Of a stretch of 56,442 bases of DNA, positions 8,538-18,229 are shown one piece after another. The first letter of the stretch is position 1. Every line of letters starts with the position of its first letter. Source of the DNA: Ruminiclostridium sp. (GTDB taxonomy: Bacteria > Bacillota > Clostridia > Oscillospirales > Ruminococcaceae). A program made the translations under genes and the position numbers. Location of the stretch: positions 1-56,442 of the forward strand of contig JAFTVY010000009.1 in NCBI GenBank assembly GCA_017465545.1, read 5' to 3'. The notes beneath the pieces were generated by a model, which saw only the letters and a program-made list of their open reading frames with translations, had not been told where the DNA came from and made no database searches.

Positions 8538-11390
8538 ATGGGTAAGGACAAAATTGTTATAAAGGGCGCAAGAGAGCATAATTTAAAGAACGTAGATATA
8601 GAACTGCCCCGTGATAAGCTTATCGTAATGACAGGACTTTCAGGTTCGGGAAAATCCTCCCTTGCCTTTGATACCATATACGCTGACGGACAGAGAAGGT
8701 ATATAGAGAGCCTTTCTTCCTATGCGAGAATGTTTCTCGGTCAGATGGAAAAGCCTGACGTTGACAGCATAGAGGGTTTATCTCCCGCTATCTCCATCGA
8801 TCAGAAGACCACCTCCAAAAACCCCCGTTCAACGGTAGGTACCGTAACCGAGATATACGACTATTTAAGACTTCTTTATGCGAGAGTAGGCGTACCTCAT
8901 TGTCCCGTCTGCGGTAAGGAGATAAAACAGCAGACTGTAGACCAGATAGTAGATAAAATAATGACTCTCCCTGAAAGAACGAAATTTCAGGTTATGTCAC
9001 CCATTGTAAGAGGCAGAAAGGGTGAATATAAAAGGGAATTTGAGGATCTTATAAAGCAGGGCTATGCGAGAGTAAGAGTTGACGGTATAATCTATGATTT
9101 ATCCGAACAGATTCCTCTTGATAAGAATAAAAAGCATAATATTGAGGTTGTAGTAGACCGTCTTGTGCTGAAGGAGGATATAAGAACAAGACTTACCGAC
9201 AGTATCGAGGTTGCAGGAAAGCTCTCCGACGGACTTATTCTGATAGACGTAATAGACGGAGAGGAGATGCTCTTTTCACAGAACTACGCCTGCCCCGAGC
9301 ACGGAGTAAGTATTGAAGAGTTAGTACCCCGTATGTTCTCCTTCAATAACCCCTTCGGCGCTTGTCCTACCTGTACCGGTCTTGGAATGCACAAGACGAT
9401 AGATGAAAATCTTATAATCCCCAATATGGAGCTTTCTGTAAAGGAAAACGCTATAAGAGCAAGCGGCTGGAAATACGCCGACGGCACAATAGCACAGATG
9501 TATTTTGACGCTATCGCAAGAGAATACGGCTTCAGCGTCGAAACTCCCTTAAAGGATCTTGAAAGAAAACAGATTGAGGCTCTGCTTTACGGTACTGGTG
9601 ATAAGAAAATAAAGATAGTAAGAAGCAGCGAGCAGGGCGGTGGCGAATATATGGCGGCATTCGAGGGCGTAATAAATAACCTTGAACGCCGTTACAGAGA
9701 AACCCAGAGCAGTTATTCAAGAGACGATATTGCTCAGTATATGGGTGACAGCACCTGCCCTGACTGTCACGGACAGAGACTGAAAAAGGAAGCGCTCTGC
9801 GTAACGGTTGCTGATAAGAATATCAACGATTTCTGTAATATGAGCGTAGCTGATGCTTTGGATTTTGTAAACTCCATCGAGCTTTCAGAACGTGATATGA
9901 TGATAGCAAAGCAGATTTTAAAGGAGATAAGAGAAAGACTGGGCTTTTTACAGAGCGTAGGTCTTGAATATCTCACCTTATCACGTGCCGCAGGTACCTT
10001 GTCAGGCGGTGAAAGTCAGAGAATAAGACTGGCAACCCAGATAGGCAGTTACCTTATGGGCGTGCTTTATATCCTTGATGAGCCGAGTATCGGACTGCAT
10101 CAGAGAGATAATGACAAGCTGATTGCGACACTCCGCCATCTGCGTGATTTAGGAAATACCCTTATCGTTGTAGAACACGATGAGGACACTATGAGAGCCG
10201 CAGATTACGTAGTTGATATAGGCCCCGGTGCAGGTGTACACGGCGGTGAAATAATCTGTGCAGGTAGCCTTCAGGATATTATGGACTGTGAGCGTTCTAT
10301 CACAGGACAGTATTTAAGCGGCAAGCTGAAGATAGAGATACCCGAAAAGAGAAGAGAGCTTACCGGCAAATGGCTTACAGTAAAGGGCGCAAGAGAGAAC
10401 AATCTTAAGGATATCATGGTAAAGATACCCCTTGGTATTTTCACCTGCATAACCGGTGTATCGGGTAGCGGTAAAAGCTCCCTTATAAACGAGATTGTAT
10501 ATAAGCACCTTGTGGCAAAGCTCAACCGTGCAAGAATAAGAGCAGGGGACTTTGACAGCATCAGCGGTGTAAGTCATCTTGATAAGGTGATTGCAATAGA
10601 CCAGTCTCCCATAGGCAGAACTCCCCGTTCCAACCCTGCTACCTATACCGGCGTATTCAGCGATATAAGAGAGCTTTTCGCCCAGACAAACGATGCGAAA
10701 ATGCGTGGTTATACAAGTGGTAGATTCTCCTTCAATATCAAGGGCGGCAGATGCGAAGCCTGCGAGGGCGACGGTATCAAGAAGATAGAAATGCACTTCT
10801 TACCCGATATATACGTTCCTTGTGAGGTATGTAAAGGACACCGCTACAACAGAGAAACCCTTGAGGTAAAGTATAAGGGCAAGAATATCTACGACGTGCT
10901 GGAAATGACGGTAGAGGACGGACTTGCCTTCTTTGAAAACCACGAAAAGATACGTCGCAAGCTTCAGACTCTTTATGACGTGGGACTTGGCTACGTCAAG
11001 ATAGGTCAGCCTGCAACCACTCTTTCAGGCGGCGAGGCACAGAGAGTAAAGCTCGCTACAGAGCTTTCAAAGAGAGCTACGGGAAAGACGGTATACATCC
11101 TTGACGAGCCTACAACGGGACTTCATACAGCAGACGTACACAAGCTGATTGAAGTACTTCAGAAGCTGACTGACGGCGGAAATACCGTGCTTGTCATAGA
11201 GCACAATCTCGACGTTATCAAGACTGCCGACTATATCATAGATATGGGCCCCGAGGGCGGTGACAAGGGCGGTATGGTAATTGCAAGCGGCACTCCCGAG
11301 GAGGTAGCGGCAACTGATATCTCCTACACGGGAAAATATCTTGCGCCACTCCTTGGTATAAAAAGAGATGAACAGCAATTCCTTATGTAG
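8538..11390 (+). CDS. uvrA: Excinuclease ABC subunit A
   Basis: ATP-binding damage-recognition subunit of nucleotide excision repair. 950 residues, the normal length, with two ABC modules: Walker [10 protein letters not shown] (about residue 32) and GVSGSGKSS (about 640), signatures LSGGESQR (about 490) and LSGGEAQR (about 830), each followed by a DEPS/DEPT Walker B. Zinc modules show as paired cysteines near residues 253-280 and a C-x2-C spaced by about 19 from a second C-x2-C near residue 740. AAAGGAG precedes the ATG. Transcription appears coupled to uvrB. Confidence 0.97.
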   Translation: MGKDKIVIKGAREHNLKNVDIELPRDKLIVMTGLSGSGKSSLAFDTIYADGQRRYIESLSSYARMFLGQMEKPDVDSIEGLSPAISIDQKTTSKNPRSTVGTVTEIYDYLRLLYARVGVPHCPVCGKEIKQQTVDQIVDKIMTLPERTKFQVMSPIVRGRKGEYKREFEDLIKQGYARVRVDGIIYDLSEQIPLDKNKKHNIEVVVDRLVLKEDIRTRLTDSIEVAGKLSDGLILIDVIDGEEMLFSQNYACPEHGVSIEELVPRMFSFNNPFGACPTCTGLGMHKTIDENLIIPNMELSVKENAIRASGWKYADGTIAQMYFDAIAREYGFSVETPLKDLERKQIEALLYGTGDKKIKIVRSSEQGGGEYMAAFEGVINNLERRYRETQSSYSRDDIAQYMGDSTCPDCHGQRLKKEALCVTVADKNINDFCNMSVADALDFVNSIELSERDMMIAKQILKEIRERLGFLQSVGLEYLTLSRAAGTLSGGESQRIRLATQIGSYLMGVLYILDEPSIGLHQRDNDKLIATLRHLRDLGNTLIVVEHDEDTMRAADYVVDIGPGAGVHGGEIICAGSLQDIMDCERSITGQYLSGKLKIEIPEKRRELTGKWLTVKGARENNLKDIMVKIPLGIFTCITGVSGSGKSSLINEIVYKHLVAKLNRARIRAGDFDSISGVSHLDKVIAIDQSPIGRTPRSNPATYTGVFSDIRELFAQTNDAKMRGYTSGRFSFNIKGGRCEACEGDGIKKIEMHFLPDIYVPCEVCKGHRYNRETLEVKYKGKNIYDVLEMTVEDGLAFFENHEKIRRKLQTLYDVGLGYVKIGQPATTLSGGEAQRVKLATELSKRATGKTVYILDEPTTGLHTADVHKLIEVLQKLTDGGNTVLVIEHNLDVIKTADYIIDMGPEGGDKGGMVIASGTPEEVAATDISYTGKYLAPLLGIKRDEQQFLM

Positions 11391-11416
11391 AAATTTCAAA
11401 AAGCTGAAAAAAACTC

Positions 11417-11445
11417 TTGTAACTTCGGGTAAAATATGATATACT
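11417..11445 (+). promoter_or_regulatory. Probable sigma-A promoter of hom
   Basis: TTGTAA (11417-11422), a 17-base spacer and TATACT (11440-11445) in the gap after uvrA, about 50 bases before the homoserine dehydrogenase start. Confidence 0.65.
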
Positions 11446-11497
11446 TTAATGTGAATATAATATAATCCAAGAGCAAAAGAAAGGAATGGTCACAGAT

Positions 11498-12727
11498 ATG
11501 GCTAAAATAGCAGTTCTGGGCTACGGCGTTGTCGGTTCGGGAACGGTCGAAGTAATTTATAAAAATCAGCAGGGACTGGAAAAGAAGGCAGGTCAGGGTA
11601 TAGAAGTTAAATATATCCTCGATTTAAGAGATTTTCCCGATAGCCCCTACGCAGATAAATTCACAAAGGATTTTAACGTAATTGTAAACGATCCTGAAAT
11701 AGACGTGGTCGTAGAAGTTTTAGGCGGCGTAAAGTTTGCATATCCTTACGTAAAGGCTTCACTCGAAGCAGGTAAGAGCGTTGTAACGTCAAATAAGGAG
11801 CTTGTTGCTACCTATGGTGCAGAGCTTCTCTCTATAGCAAAGGAAAAGAATATAAACTTCTTCTTTGAAGCAAGCGTAGGCGGTGGTATTCCTATCATCA
11901 GACCTTTACACCAGTGCCTTTCCGCAAACCGCATCGAAGAGATTGCAGGTATCTTAAACGGCACGACAAACTTCATCCTTACAAAGATGATAAGAGACAA
12001 TATGGGCTTCGACGAGGCTCTTAAGATAGCGCAGGAGCTTGGCTATGCCGAGCGTGATCCTTCCGCAGACGTGGACGGTATCGACGCCTGCAGAAAGATA
12101 TGCATACTTGCATCCCTTTCCTTCGGCAGACACGTTTATCCTGATAACATCCACACAGAGGGTATCACAAAGATAACTCCCGAGGACGTTGCCTACTGTG
12201 AAAACTTCGGCGGCTCGATAAAGCTTATCGGCTGGGCGGCAAGACAGGAAGACGACAAGATTGCAATTATGGTTTGTCCCGCCTTCATTCACGAGGACAG
12301 CCAGCTTGCAGGCGTAAACGACGTATTCAACGCCATTCTTGTAAGAGGCGACTCCACAGGTGACGTGGTATTCTACGGTAAGGGCGCAGGTAAGCTCCCC
12401 ACGGCAAGTGCTGTAGTTGCTGACGTTGTTGACGTGGTAAAGGCTACAGGTACTTCAAAGTCACTTCGCTGGGAGGACAGCGAGCAGGATTTCATCGAAG
12501 CTACAGAAAATATTGTATGCGAGAATTACATAAGAGTAAGCGGTACAGACAAATCCCTTATCGAATATCTCTTCGGTGAGGTTGCATATCTTTCAAGAAA
12601 GGGCGCTCCTGCTGACGAGCTGGCATTCACAACCACAGCGATAAGCGAGAAGGAATGTGAAGAAAAGCTCATCGAGCTTCAGAAGAAGGCAACGCTTTTA
12701 GGAAGAATCAGAATACTTAACTACTGA
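11498..12727 (+). CDS. hom: Homoserine dehydrogenase
   Basis: NAD(P)H-dependent reduction of aspartate semialdehyde to homoserine, the branch point to threonine and methionine. The N-terminal Rossmann motif VLGYGVVGSG (about residues 5-14), the catalytic-domain segment GILNGTTNFILT (about 148-159) and EA..LGYAE.DPSADVDG (about 178-196) are clear. The C-terminal 70 residues look like a divergent ACT-type regulatory domain. An upstream in-frame ATG (11486) overlaps the AAAGGA site, so the ATG at 11498 is preferred. It has its own promoter and lies 38 bases before pyrH. Confidence 0.92.
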   Translation: MAKIAVLGYGVVGSGTVEVIYKNQQGLEKKAGQGIEVKYILDLRDFPDSPYADKFTKDFNVIVNDPEIDVVVEVLGGVKFAYPYVKASLEAGKSVVTSNKELVATYGAELLSIAKEKNINFFFEASVGGGIPIIRPLHQCLSANRIEEIAGILNGTTNFILTKMIRDNMGFDEALKIAQELGYAERDPSADVDGIDACRKICILASLSFGRHVYPDNIHTEGITKITPEDVAYCENFGGSIKLIGWAARQEDDKIAIMVCPAFIHEDSQLAGVNDVFNAILVRGDSTGDVVFYGKGAGKLPTASAVVADVVDVVKATGTSKSLRWEDSEQDFIEATENIVCENYIRVSGTDKSLIEYLFGEVAYLSRKGAPADELAFTTTAISEKECEEKLIELQKKATLLGRIRILNY

Positions 12728-12765
12728 TGTAAAAGAAATCTTAACTTGCGAAAGGAAATACCCCG

Positions 12766-13476
12766 ATGGAAAAACAGCTTAAATACAAGAGAATACTTTT
12801 AAAGCTCAGCGGCGAGGCTCTTGCCGGTGAAAAGAAAATGGGACTTGATATCCCCACAATAACAGAAATCTGCAAGAGCATTAAGAAATGCTCCGATGCA
12901 GGCGCACAGATAGGTATCGTAGTAGGCGGCGGCAACTACTGGAGAGGTCGCTCCAGCGATACGATGGACAGAGTAAGAGCAGACCACATCGGTATGCTGG
13001 CAACCGCTATGAACGCTCTCGCAGTAGCAGACGTTCTCGAAGGACTCGGCTGTGAGGTAAGAGTTCAGACTGCTATCGATATGAAGCAGATCGCAGAGCC
13101 CTATATCAGACAGAAGACCTTAAGACACTTTGAAAAGGGCAGAATCGTAATCTTCGGTTGCGGTACAGGTAGTCCCTTCTTCTCAACTGATAGTGCGGCG
13201 GCTTTAAGAGCGGCTGAGATAAACGCTGATATACTTCTCAAGGCTACGATGGTTGATGGTATCTATGATAAGGATCCTCACAAGTATGCAGATGCAGTAA
13301 AGTACGAAACACTTTCCCACCACGAAATTCTCGTTCATAGCTTAAAGGTTATGGACAGTGCGGCGGCGGCAATGTGCAGCGACAACAAGACACCTATTTT
13401 AGTATTCGATTTAAGCAGACCTGACAACATCTATGACGCAGTTATGGGTGAAAAGGTAGGTACGGTAGTAAGCTAA
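12766..13476 (+). CDS. pyrH: UMP kinase
   Basis: Hexameric bacterial uridylate kinase, UMP to UDP. 236 residues; amino-acid-kinase fold with LLKLSGEAL (about residues 8-16), [12 protein letters not shown] (about 47-58), the [20 protein letters not shown] substrate loop (about 128-147) and the [11 protein letters not shown] adenine region (about 160-170). The family is allosterically controlled by GTP and UTP. AAAGGA precedes the start. In most Bacillota tsf precedes pyrH; here hom takes that position. Confidence 0.95.
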   Translation: MEKQLKYKRILLKLSGEALAGEKKMGLDIPTITEICKSIKKCSDAGAQIGIVVGGGNYWRGRSSDTMDRVRADHIGMLATAMNALAVADVLEGLGCEVRVQTAIDMKQIAEPYIRQKTLRHFEKGRIVIFGCGTGSPFFSTDSAAALRAAEINADILLKATMVDGIYDKDPHKYADAVKYETLSHHEILVHSLKVMDSAAAAMCSDNKTPILVFDLSRPDNIYDAVMGEKVGTVVS

Positions 13477-13535
13477 GTAACTAAGCGATGGGTATCGCAT
13501 AAATAAACGGTAATAACTGAAAGGAATAAAAAATT

Positions 13536-14090
13536 ATGAAGGCTACAATCAACACAGCAAAAGAAAAAATGGAAAAGTGCGTTGCAGCTCTTGAAAACGA
13601 ATTCGCAACCATCCGTGCAGGAAGAGCAAACCCTGCTGTTCTTGACAGAATCACAGTAGATTATTACGGAGTACCCACACAGATCAACGCTATGGCGGCT
13701 ATTTCAGTTGCAGAAGCAAGAATCCTCGTTATCACTCCCTGGGATGCTTCGACCTTAAAGTCCATAGAAAAAGCAATTCTTGCAAGCGACATCGGTATAA
13801 CACCTACAAATGACGGCAAGGCTATACGTATAGTATTCCCCCAGCTTACAGAGGAAAGAAGAAAGGAACTTTGCAAGCAGATCAAGAAGATGGGTGAAGA
13901 TAGCAAGGTAGCAATAAGAAACGTTCGTCGTGATGCTATGGATAAGCTCAAGGCTATGAAGAAGAATTCCGAAATCACAGAGGATGATTTAAAGGACTGC
14001 GAAAAGAAGGTTCAGGATCACACAGACAAGTTCTGCGATAAGATCGACGGTGTTTGCGCAAATAAAGAAAAGGAAATAATGACGGTATAA
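13536..14090 (+). CDS. frr: Ribosome recycling factor
   Basis: Splits post-termination ribosomes with EF-G. 184 residues, the standard length. The N-terminal FATIRAGRANPAVLDRITV region, the VPTQINAMAAI hinge and the C-terminal long helix (KAMKKNSEITEDDLKDCEKKVQ region) are characteristic. AAAGGA lies 11 bases before the ATG. It lies 59 bases after pyrH and 2 bases before the uppS start, in the conserved pyrH-frr-uppS-cdsA order. Confidence 0.96.
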   Translation: MKATINTAKEKMEKCVAALENEFATIRAGRANPAVLDRITVDYYGVPTQINAMAAISVAEARILVITPWDASTLKSIEKAILASDIGITPTNDGKAIRIVFPQLTEERRKELCKQIKKMGEDSKVAIRNVRRDAMDKLKAMKKNSEITEDDLKDCEKKVQDHTDKFCDKIDGVCANKEKEIMTV

Positions 14091-14092
14091 AA

Positions 14093-14812
14093 TTGGCTGA
14101 AATGGTTTTACCAAAGGAGCAGATGCCTCTTCACGTAGGCATAATAATGGACGGTAACGGCAGATGGGCGAAAAATCGTGGTCTGCCCCGTACCGCAGGT
14201 CATGCCCAGGGTGCAAAGGTGTTCAAAAAAACTGTGGAATGGTGCAGGGAGCTTGGTATAAAATACGCTACCTTCTACGCCTTTTCAACAGAAAACTGGA
14301 AACGCCCTAAAGAAGAAGTTGACGCCATTATGTCATTGCTCAATAAATATCTTGATGATATAAGAAAAATGTCCCAGAAGAATACAAGAATTATTTTTCT
14401 TGGCGACAAGTCGGCTTTTTCCGACGACGTAGCGGCAAGACTTACCGAAATAGAGGAGGTCTCCGCTAAAAACGATGGCCTTTATATTCTTGTTGCGCTG
14501 AATTACGGCGGCAGAGACGAAATCGTAACCGCCGCAAGAAGAATAGCCGAGGAATATAAAAGCGGAAAAATAAGTATAGATGAGATAGACGAAGCTTTCT
14601 TTGATAATTATCTCTATACCAGGGGAATTCCGCCAGCGGATCTTATTATAAGACCCAGCGGAGAACAGCGCACCTCCAACTTTTTAGTGTGGCAGGCGGC
14701 TTATGCCGAGCTTGTATTTATGGATGTGCTCTGGCCCGATTTTTCAAAAAAGGATCTTATGACGGCATGCGAGGAATATATGTCCCGTAACCGCAGATTT
14801 GGTGGAGTCTGA
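14093..14812 (+). CDS. uppS: Isoprenyl diphosphate synthase (undecaprenyl diphosphate synthase)
   Basis: Makes the C55 lipid carrier for cell-wall synthesis. The cis-prenyltransferase signature IIMDGNGRWA (about residues 16-25) with the catalytic Asp, AFSTENWKRP (about 64-73) and the C-terminal RPSGEQRTSNFL (about 188-199) are complete. The start is uncertain. The TTG at 14093, 2 bases after the frr stop, gives the full N-terminus but has no well-spaced ribosome site. ATG at 14102 or 14123 are alternatives, the latter with AAAGGAG only 3 bases upstream. Coupling to frr termination would explain the weak signal. Confidence 0.93.
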   Translation: MAEMVLPKEQMPLHVGIIMDGNGRWAKNRGLPRTAGHAQGAKVFKKTVEWCRELGIKYATFYAFSTENWKRPKEEVDAIMSLLNKYLDDIRKMSQKNTRIIFLGDKSAFSDDVAARLTEIEEVSAKNDGLYILVALNYGGRDEIVTAARRIAEEYKSGKISIDEIDEAFFDNYLYTRGIPPADLIIRPSGEQRTSNFLVWQAAYAELVFMDVLWPDFSKKDLMTACEEYMSRNRRFGGV

Positions 14813-14833
14813 TCCTTTTGGAAAGGAATATCA

Positions 14834-15682
14834 ATGGCAAAAAGACTAATATCTGCGGCTATAGCAATACCTATAGGGCTTGTGGTCGTAATACTCAATA
14901 ATGAGCTTCTGTATTATATCGCTATGACTTTATTTTCAGTAGTAGCGGTATACGAGCTGCTTATGGCGACAAAGTATCTGAAAAACAAGCTTCTATCCGC
15001 ACTCAGCCTTGTGTTCGTGGCGGCAGTACCCTTCGTGTACTGGATAGACGCATTGAGACAACACGTAAAGCTGTTTTATCTGTGCTTTATAATTCTGCTT
15101 GCCTTCACTATGATAGCAAAGCACGAAAGGGTAAAATTCGAGCAGGTGGCTTTAGTATCCTTTGTTTCACTTGCTATACCGCTGGCACTCAATACCATTT
15201 CCTTTATAAGAACCAACTTCCCCCAGCACGCTATGTTTTACATTGTATATATAATGCTCAGCGTGTGGGTGGGTGATGCAGGTGCATACTTTGTAGGCAC
15301 CTTCTTAGGCAAGCATAAGATGTGCCCAAAGATAAGTCCCAAAAAGACCTGGGAGGGCTTTATCGGTGGTATCGTTACAACCGGTATAGTAGCTCTTATT
15401 ACCTGCTTTGTGTACGAGTTTATCGACGCTTCGATAAACAACGGCGTACACACCTTCAGCGTAAACTATCTGTATCTTGTTGGGTTATCCCTTGTGCTTT
15501 CCGTACTGGGTGTGCTTGGCGACCTTTCCGCTTCTCTTATCAAGAGAGAATGCTCGGTAAAGGATTTCGGCAACTTCCTCCCCGGACACGGCGGAGTTCT
15601 GGACAGATTCGACAGCGTGCTTTTCGCCGCTCCCTTTGCATATATGCTGTTCCAGATGTGCGCACCGATTACACAGATATAA
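14834..15682 (+). CDS. cdsA: Phosphatidate cytidylyltransferase (CDP-diglyceride synthase)
   Basis: Activates phosphatidic acid to CDP-diacylglycerol for phospholipid synthesis; integral membrane enzyme. About seven hydrophobic segments span the 282 residues. The family signature near the C-terminus is present (KRECSVKDFGNFLPGHGGVLDR region, about residues 236-257), as is SPKKTWEGFIGG (about 171-182). AAAGGAATAT precedes the ATG. It lies in the conserved lipid-isoprenoid cluster between uppS and dxr. Confidence 0.94.
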   Translation: MAKRLISAAIAIPIGLVVVILNNELLYYIAMTLFSVVAVYELLMATKYLKNKLLSALSLVFVAAVPFVYWIDALRQHVKLFYLCFIILLAFTMIAKHERVKFEQVALVSFVSLAIPLALNTISFIRTNFPQHAMFYIVYIMLSVWVGDAGAYFVGTFLGKHKMCPKISPKKTWEGFIGGIVTTGIVALITCFVYEFIDASINNGVHTFSVNYLYLVGLSLVLSVLGVLGDLSASLIKRECSVKDFGNFLPGHGGVLDRFDSVLFAAPFAYMLFQMCAPITQI

Positions 15683-15695
15683 TAATTTAAGAACC

Positions 15696-15723
15696 AATGC
15701 CGGAGATATTCAGCTTCGGCATT
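15696..15723 (+). terminator. Terminator-like hairpin after cdsA
   Basis: AATGCCGGAG (15696-15705) pairs with CTTCGGCATT (15714-15723), one G-U pair, 8-base loop, followed by a moderately T-rich stretch (GTTGTCGTATTTATT). It probably attenuates read-through into dxr. Confidence 0.55.
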
Positions 15724-15746
15724 GTTGTCGTATTTATTCGTTTATT

Positions 15747-15775
15747 CTGATAGCAGGTTAACGTGATGCTATCAT
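15747..15775 (+). promoter_or_regulatory. Probable dxr promoter embedded in a palindrome
   Basis: CTGATA (15747-15752), a 17-base spacer and TATCAT (15770-15775) form a weak -35 with a good -10. A perfect 8-bp inverted repeat, TGATAGCA (15748-15755) and TGCTATCA (15767-15774) with an 11-base spacer, covers both boxes, so a repressor could occlude the promoter. The regulator is unknown. Confidence 0.45.
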
Positions 15776-15800
15776 AAAATTATCCTTTAAGGAGACTAAC

Positions 15801-16946
15801 ATGAGTATCCCACGTAACGTAACATTGCTTGGCAGTACAGGTTCAATAGGTACACAGACTCTTGAGGTATGTCGTAAGCATAATATAAAGGTAAAGGCGC
15901 TTACAGCCAATAAAAGCGGCAGACTCCTCTGCGAGCAGGCAAGAGAATTCAGACCCGAATACGTCTGCGTTATGGATGCTTCGTGTTATGATTATGTCAG
16001 GACAGAGCTTGCCGACACCGATATAAAGATACTTTGCGGCATGGAAGGACTCTGCGAGGTGGCTTCCGTTAAAGTCGATATTGTAGTGAATGCGGTTGTC
16101 GGTATGGTGGGACTACGCCCTACTCTTGCGGCTCTTGACAGCGGTAATCAGGTTGCTCTTGCCAATAAGGAAACTCTTGTTACAGGCGGAGAGCTTGTAA
16201 TGAAAAAGGCGGCGGAAAAAAATCTGCCGATTATCCCGATAGACAGCGAGCATAGTGCGATTTTTCAGTCTCTTATGGGAAATGAAAAAAATAAAATTGA
16301 CAAGATTCTGCTTACAGCGTCAGGCGGCCCCTTTTATGGCTACAGCTACGAACAGCTGAAGGCAGTTACAAAAGCTCAGGCATTAAAGCATCCCAACTGG
16401 GCAATGGGACAAAAAATAACCATTGATTCTGCTACACTTATGAATAAGGGGCTTGAGCTTATAGAAGCGGTATGGCTTTTTGATACCGCACCGGACGATA
16501 TTGAGATACTGGTACACCGCCAGAGCATACTCCATTCTGCCGTTCAGTATGCGGACGGCTCGATAATCGGACAGCTCGGAGTACCTGATATGAAGATACC
16601 GATTCAGCTTGCGCTGACCTACCCCGAAAGATTTGACTGCGACGTAAAAAGACTTTCTCTTGCAGACGTCGGCACACTCACCTTCGCAAGAGCGGACGAA
16701 GAAACCTTCCTCTGCCTTGCATCAGCGAAGAAGGCGATAAAGAGAAGGGGTACAGCCTGCACGGTGCTGAACAGCGCCAACGAAACGGCGGTAGAGCTTT
16801 TCCTTCAGGATAAGATACCCTTTTACCGCATAGGCGAGCTGGTTGCGGGAGCGCTTGAGGAGGCAAAGCCTGCCGATATAGTAACTCTTGAAACAGTACT
16901 CGAAACGGAGATTGCCGCAAGAGAATACGTAAAAAGCAAGATTTGA
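15801..16946 (+). CDS. dxr: 1-deoxy-D-xylulose 5-phosphate reductoisomerase
   Basis: Converts DXP to 2-C-methyl-D-erythritol 4-phosphate with NADPH, the committed step of the MEP isoprenoid pathway. The NADPH motif GSTGSIGTQTLEV (about residues 11-23), ANKETLVTGGELV (about 120-132), the metal-binding IDSEHSAIFQ (about 147-156) and the substrate loop KHPNWAMGQKITIDSATLMN-like region (about 197-216) are intact. 381 residues, the family norm. AAGGAG lies 7 bases before the ATG. Its pathway partner ispG lies two genes downstream. Confidence 0.96.
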   Translation: MSIPRNVTLLGSTGSIGTQTLEVCRKHNIKVKALTANKSGRLLCEQAREFRPEYVCVMDASCYDYVRTELADTDIKILCGMEGLCEVASVKVDIVVNAVVGMVGLRPTLAALDSGNQVALANKETLVTGGELVMKKAAEKNLPIIPIDSEHSAIFQSLMGNEKNKIDKILLTASGGPFYGYSYEQLKAVTKAQALKHPNWAMGQKITIDSATLMNKGLELIEAVWLFDTAPDDIEILVHRQSILHSAVQYADGSIIGQLGVPDMKIPIQLALTYPERFDCDVKRLSLADVGTLTFARADEETFLCLASAKKAIKRRGTACTVLNSANETAVELFLQDKIPFYRIGELVAGALEEAKPADIVTLETVLETEIAAREYVKSKI

Positions 16947-16985
16947 GATTAAGCTAAAGAGATAATAGATGATAAGGAGATAGAT

Positions 16986-18218
16986 TTGGATATTTTTGGT
17001 ATAATCATCGGAATAGTAATGTTCCTGCTTATAATTCTGATTCACGAATTCGGTCATTTTACAGTTGCAAAGCTTTGTAAAATGAAGGTCAATGAATTTT
17101 CAATAGGTATGGGTCCCGCCATTTTCAAAAAGCAGAAGGGTGCAACCCTGTACTCGTTAAGACTTCTGCCTATAGGTGGCTACGTATCCCTTGACGAGGA
17201 CGTGGAAAGCGACGATCCGAACAGCTTCCGCAATAAGCCGGTATGGATGAGAATACTTGTTATAGCCGCAGGTGCGTTTATGAACTTTGTTCTCGGCTTC
17301 ATCTTCTGTTTGTTTGCGGTGCTGTCAAACGATATTGTAACCACAACGACGGTTGCAGGCTTTCAGGAGGGTTCAATAAGCTCTAATCAGCTTATGAAGG
17401 GCGATACCATCGATAGCATAAACGGAATGAAGATATTCACCACAATGGATATTTCCTTCCAGCTCACAAACTCCGATTCGAGAGAAGAAGGCTCAGGCTT
17501 CTACAAATATGATTTTGTGGTTATCCGTGACGGAAAGGCGGTAGAGCTGAAGGATGTGCGCTTTGCCTCCAAGGCATACGCCCAGTTCCTTGCAGATTAT
17601 AAGGAGCTTGTGGGCGAAAGGTCGGGATTTGCGGCGCTCCCCACAGAGTATTTCGATATTACCGATAACAGTTACACGTCGGCTTTTGTAGCCTTAGAGG
17701 AAACAGACGGCACCTTTGCCGCAGAATTCAGAAAGATAACTGATAAGTACAAGGAAGGCTATGAAACGGAGCAGAATAATCTTTATCTTGACTTTATCGT
17801 ATACGGCGTAAAGAAGGATTTCGTCTCTGTGATTTCTGCAACGGCAAAAACCTTCGTATCCGATGCAAGACTTATCTGGATATCCCTTATCAATCTGCTG
17901 ACAGGCACCTACGGACTTAACGAAATGTCAGGCCCTGTGGGCGTTGTGCAGAGCGTAGGTACGGTAGCCGCCTTCGGACTTGGCTCACTTCTTACGTTAG
18001 CGGCACTTATAGCGATAAACGTCGGTATAGTAAATCTGCTTCCTATCCCTGCTATGGACGGCGGCAGACTGGTATTCCTCATCATCGAGGCAATAAGAAG
18101 AAAGCCTATCAAGGCAGAGCACGAAGGTCTTGTTCATTTTATAGGCATTGTAGCTCTTATGCTGCTTATGGTTATAGTGACCTTCAATGATATAGTAAGA
18201 ATTTTTTCAGGCGGATAA
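16986..18218 (+). CDS. rseP: RseP/RasP-type intramembrane site-2 metalloprotease
   Basis: Zinc protease that cleaves transmembrane segments, for example anti-sigma factors, after a first site-1 cut. The first membrane helix holds HEFGH (about residues 20-24); the C-terminal NLLPIPAMDGG (about 345-355) supplies the third zinc ligand. A PDZ-like region lies between, with a long insertion before the third helix. The start is TTG at 16986, preceded by AAGGAG at 7-base spacing. 410 residues. It is embedded between dxr and ispG as in many Bacillota. Confidence 0.92.
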   Translation: MDIFGIIIGIVMFLLIILIHEFGHFTVAKLCKMKVNEFSIGMGPAIFKKQKGATLYSLRLLPIGGYVSLDEDVESDDPNSFRNKPVWMRILVIAAGAFMNFVLGFIFCLFAVLSNDIVTTTTVAGFQEGSISSNQLMKGDTIDSINGMKIFTTMDISFQLTNSDSREEGSGFYKYDFVVIRDGKAVELKDVRFASKAYAQFLADYKELVGERSGFAALPTEYFDITDNSYTSAFVALEETDGTFAAEFRKITDKYKEGYETEQNNLYLDFIVYGVKKDFVSVISATAKTFVSDARLIWISLINLLTGTYGLNEMSGPVGVVQSVGTVAAFGLGSLLTLAALIAINVGIVNLLPIPAMDGGRLVFLIIEAIRRKPIKAEHEGLVHFIGIVALMLLMVIVTFNDIVRIFSGG

Positions 18219-18229
18219 CAGGAGAAAAT

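Noticed and set aside
10314-10796. Long open frames on the strand opposite uvrA, uvrB, polC and others
   Set aside because: They lack ribosome sites and recognisable domains and overlap conserved catalytic regions of the real genes, so they are frame shadows.
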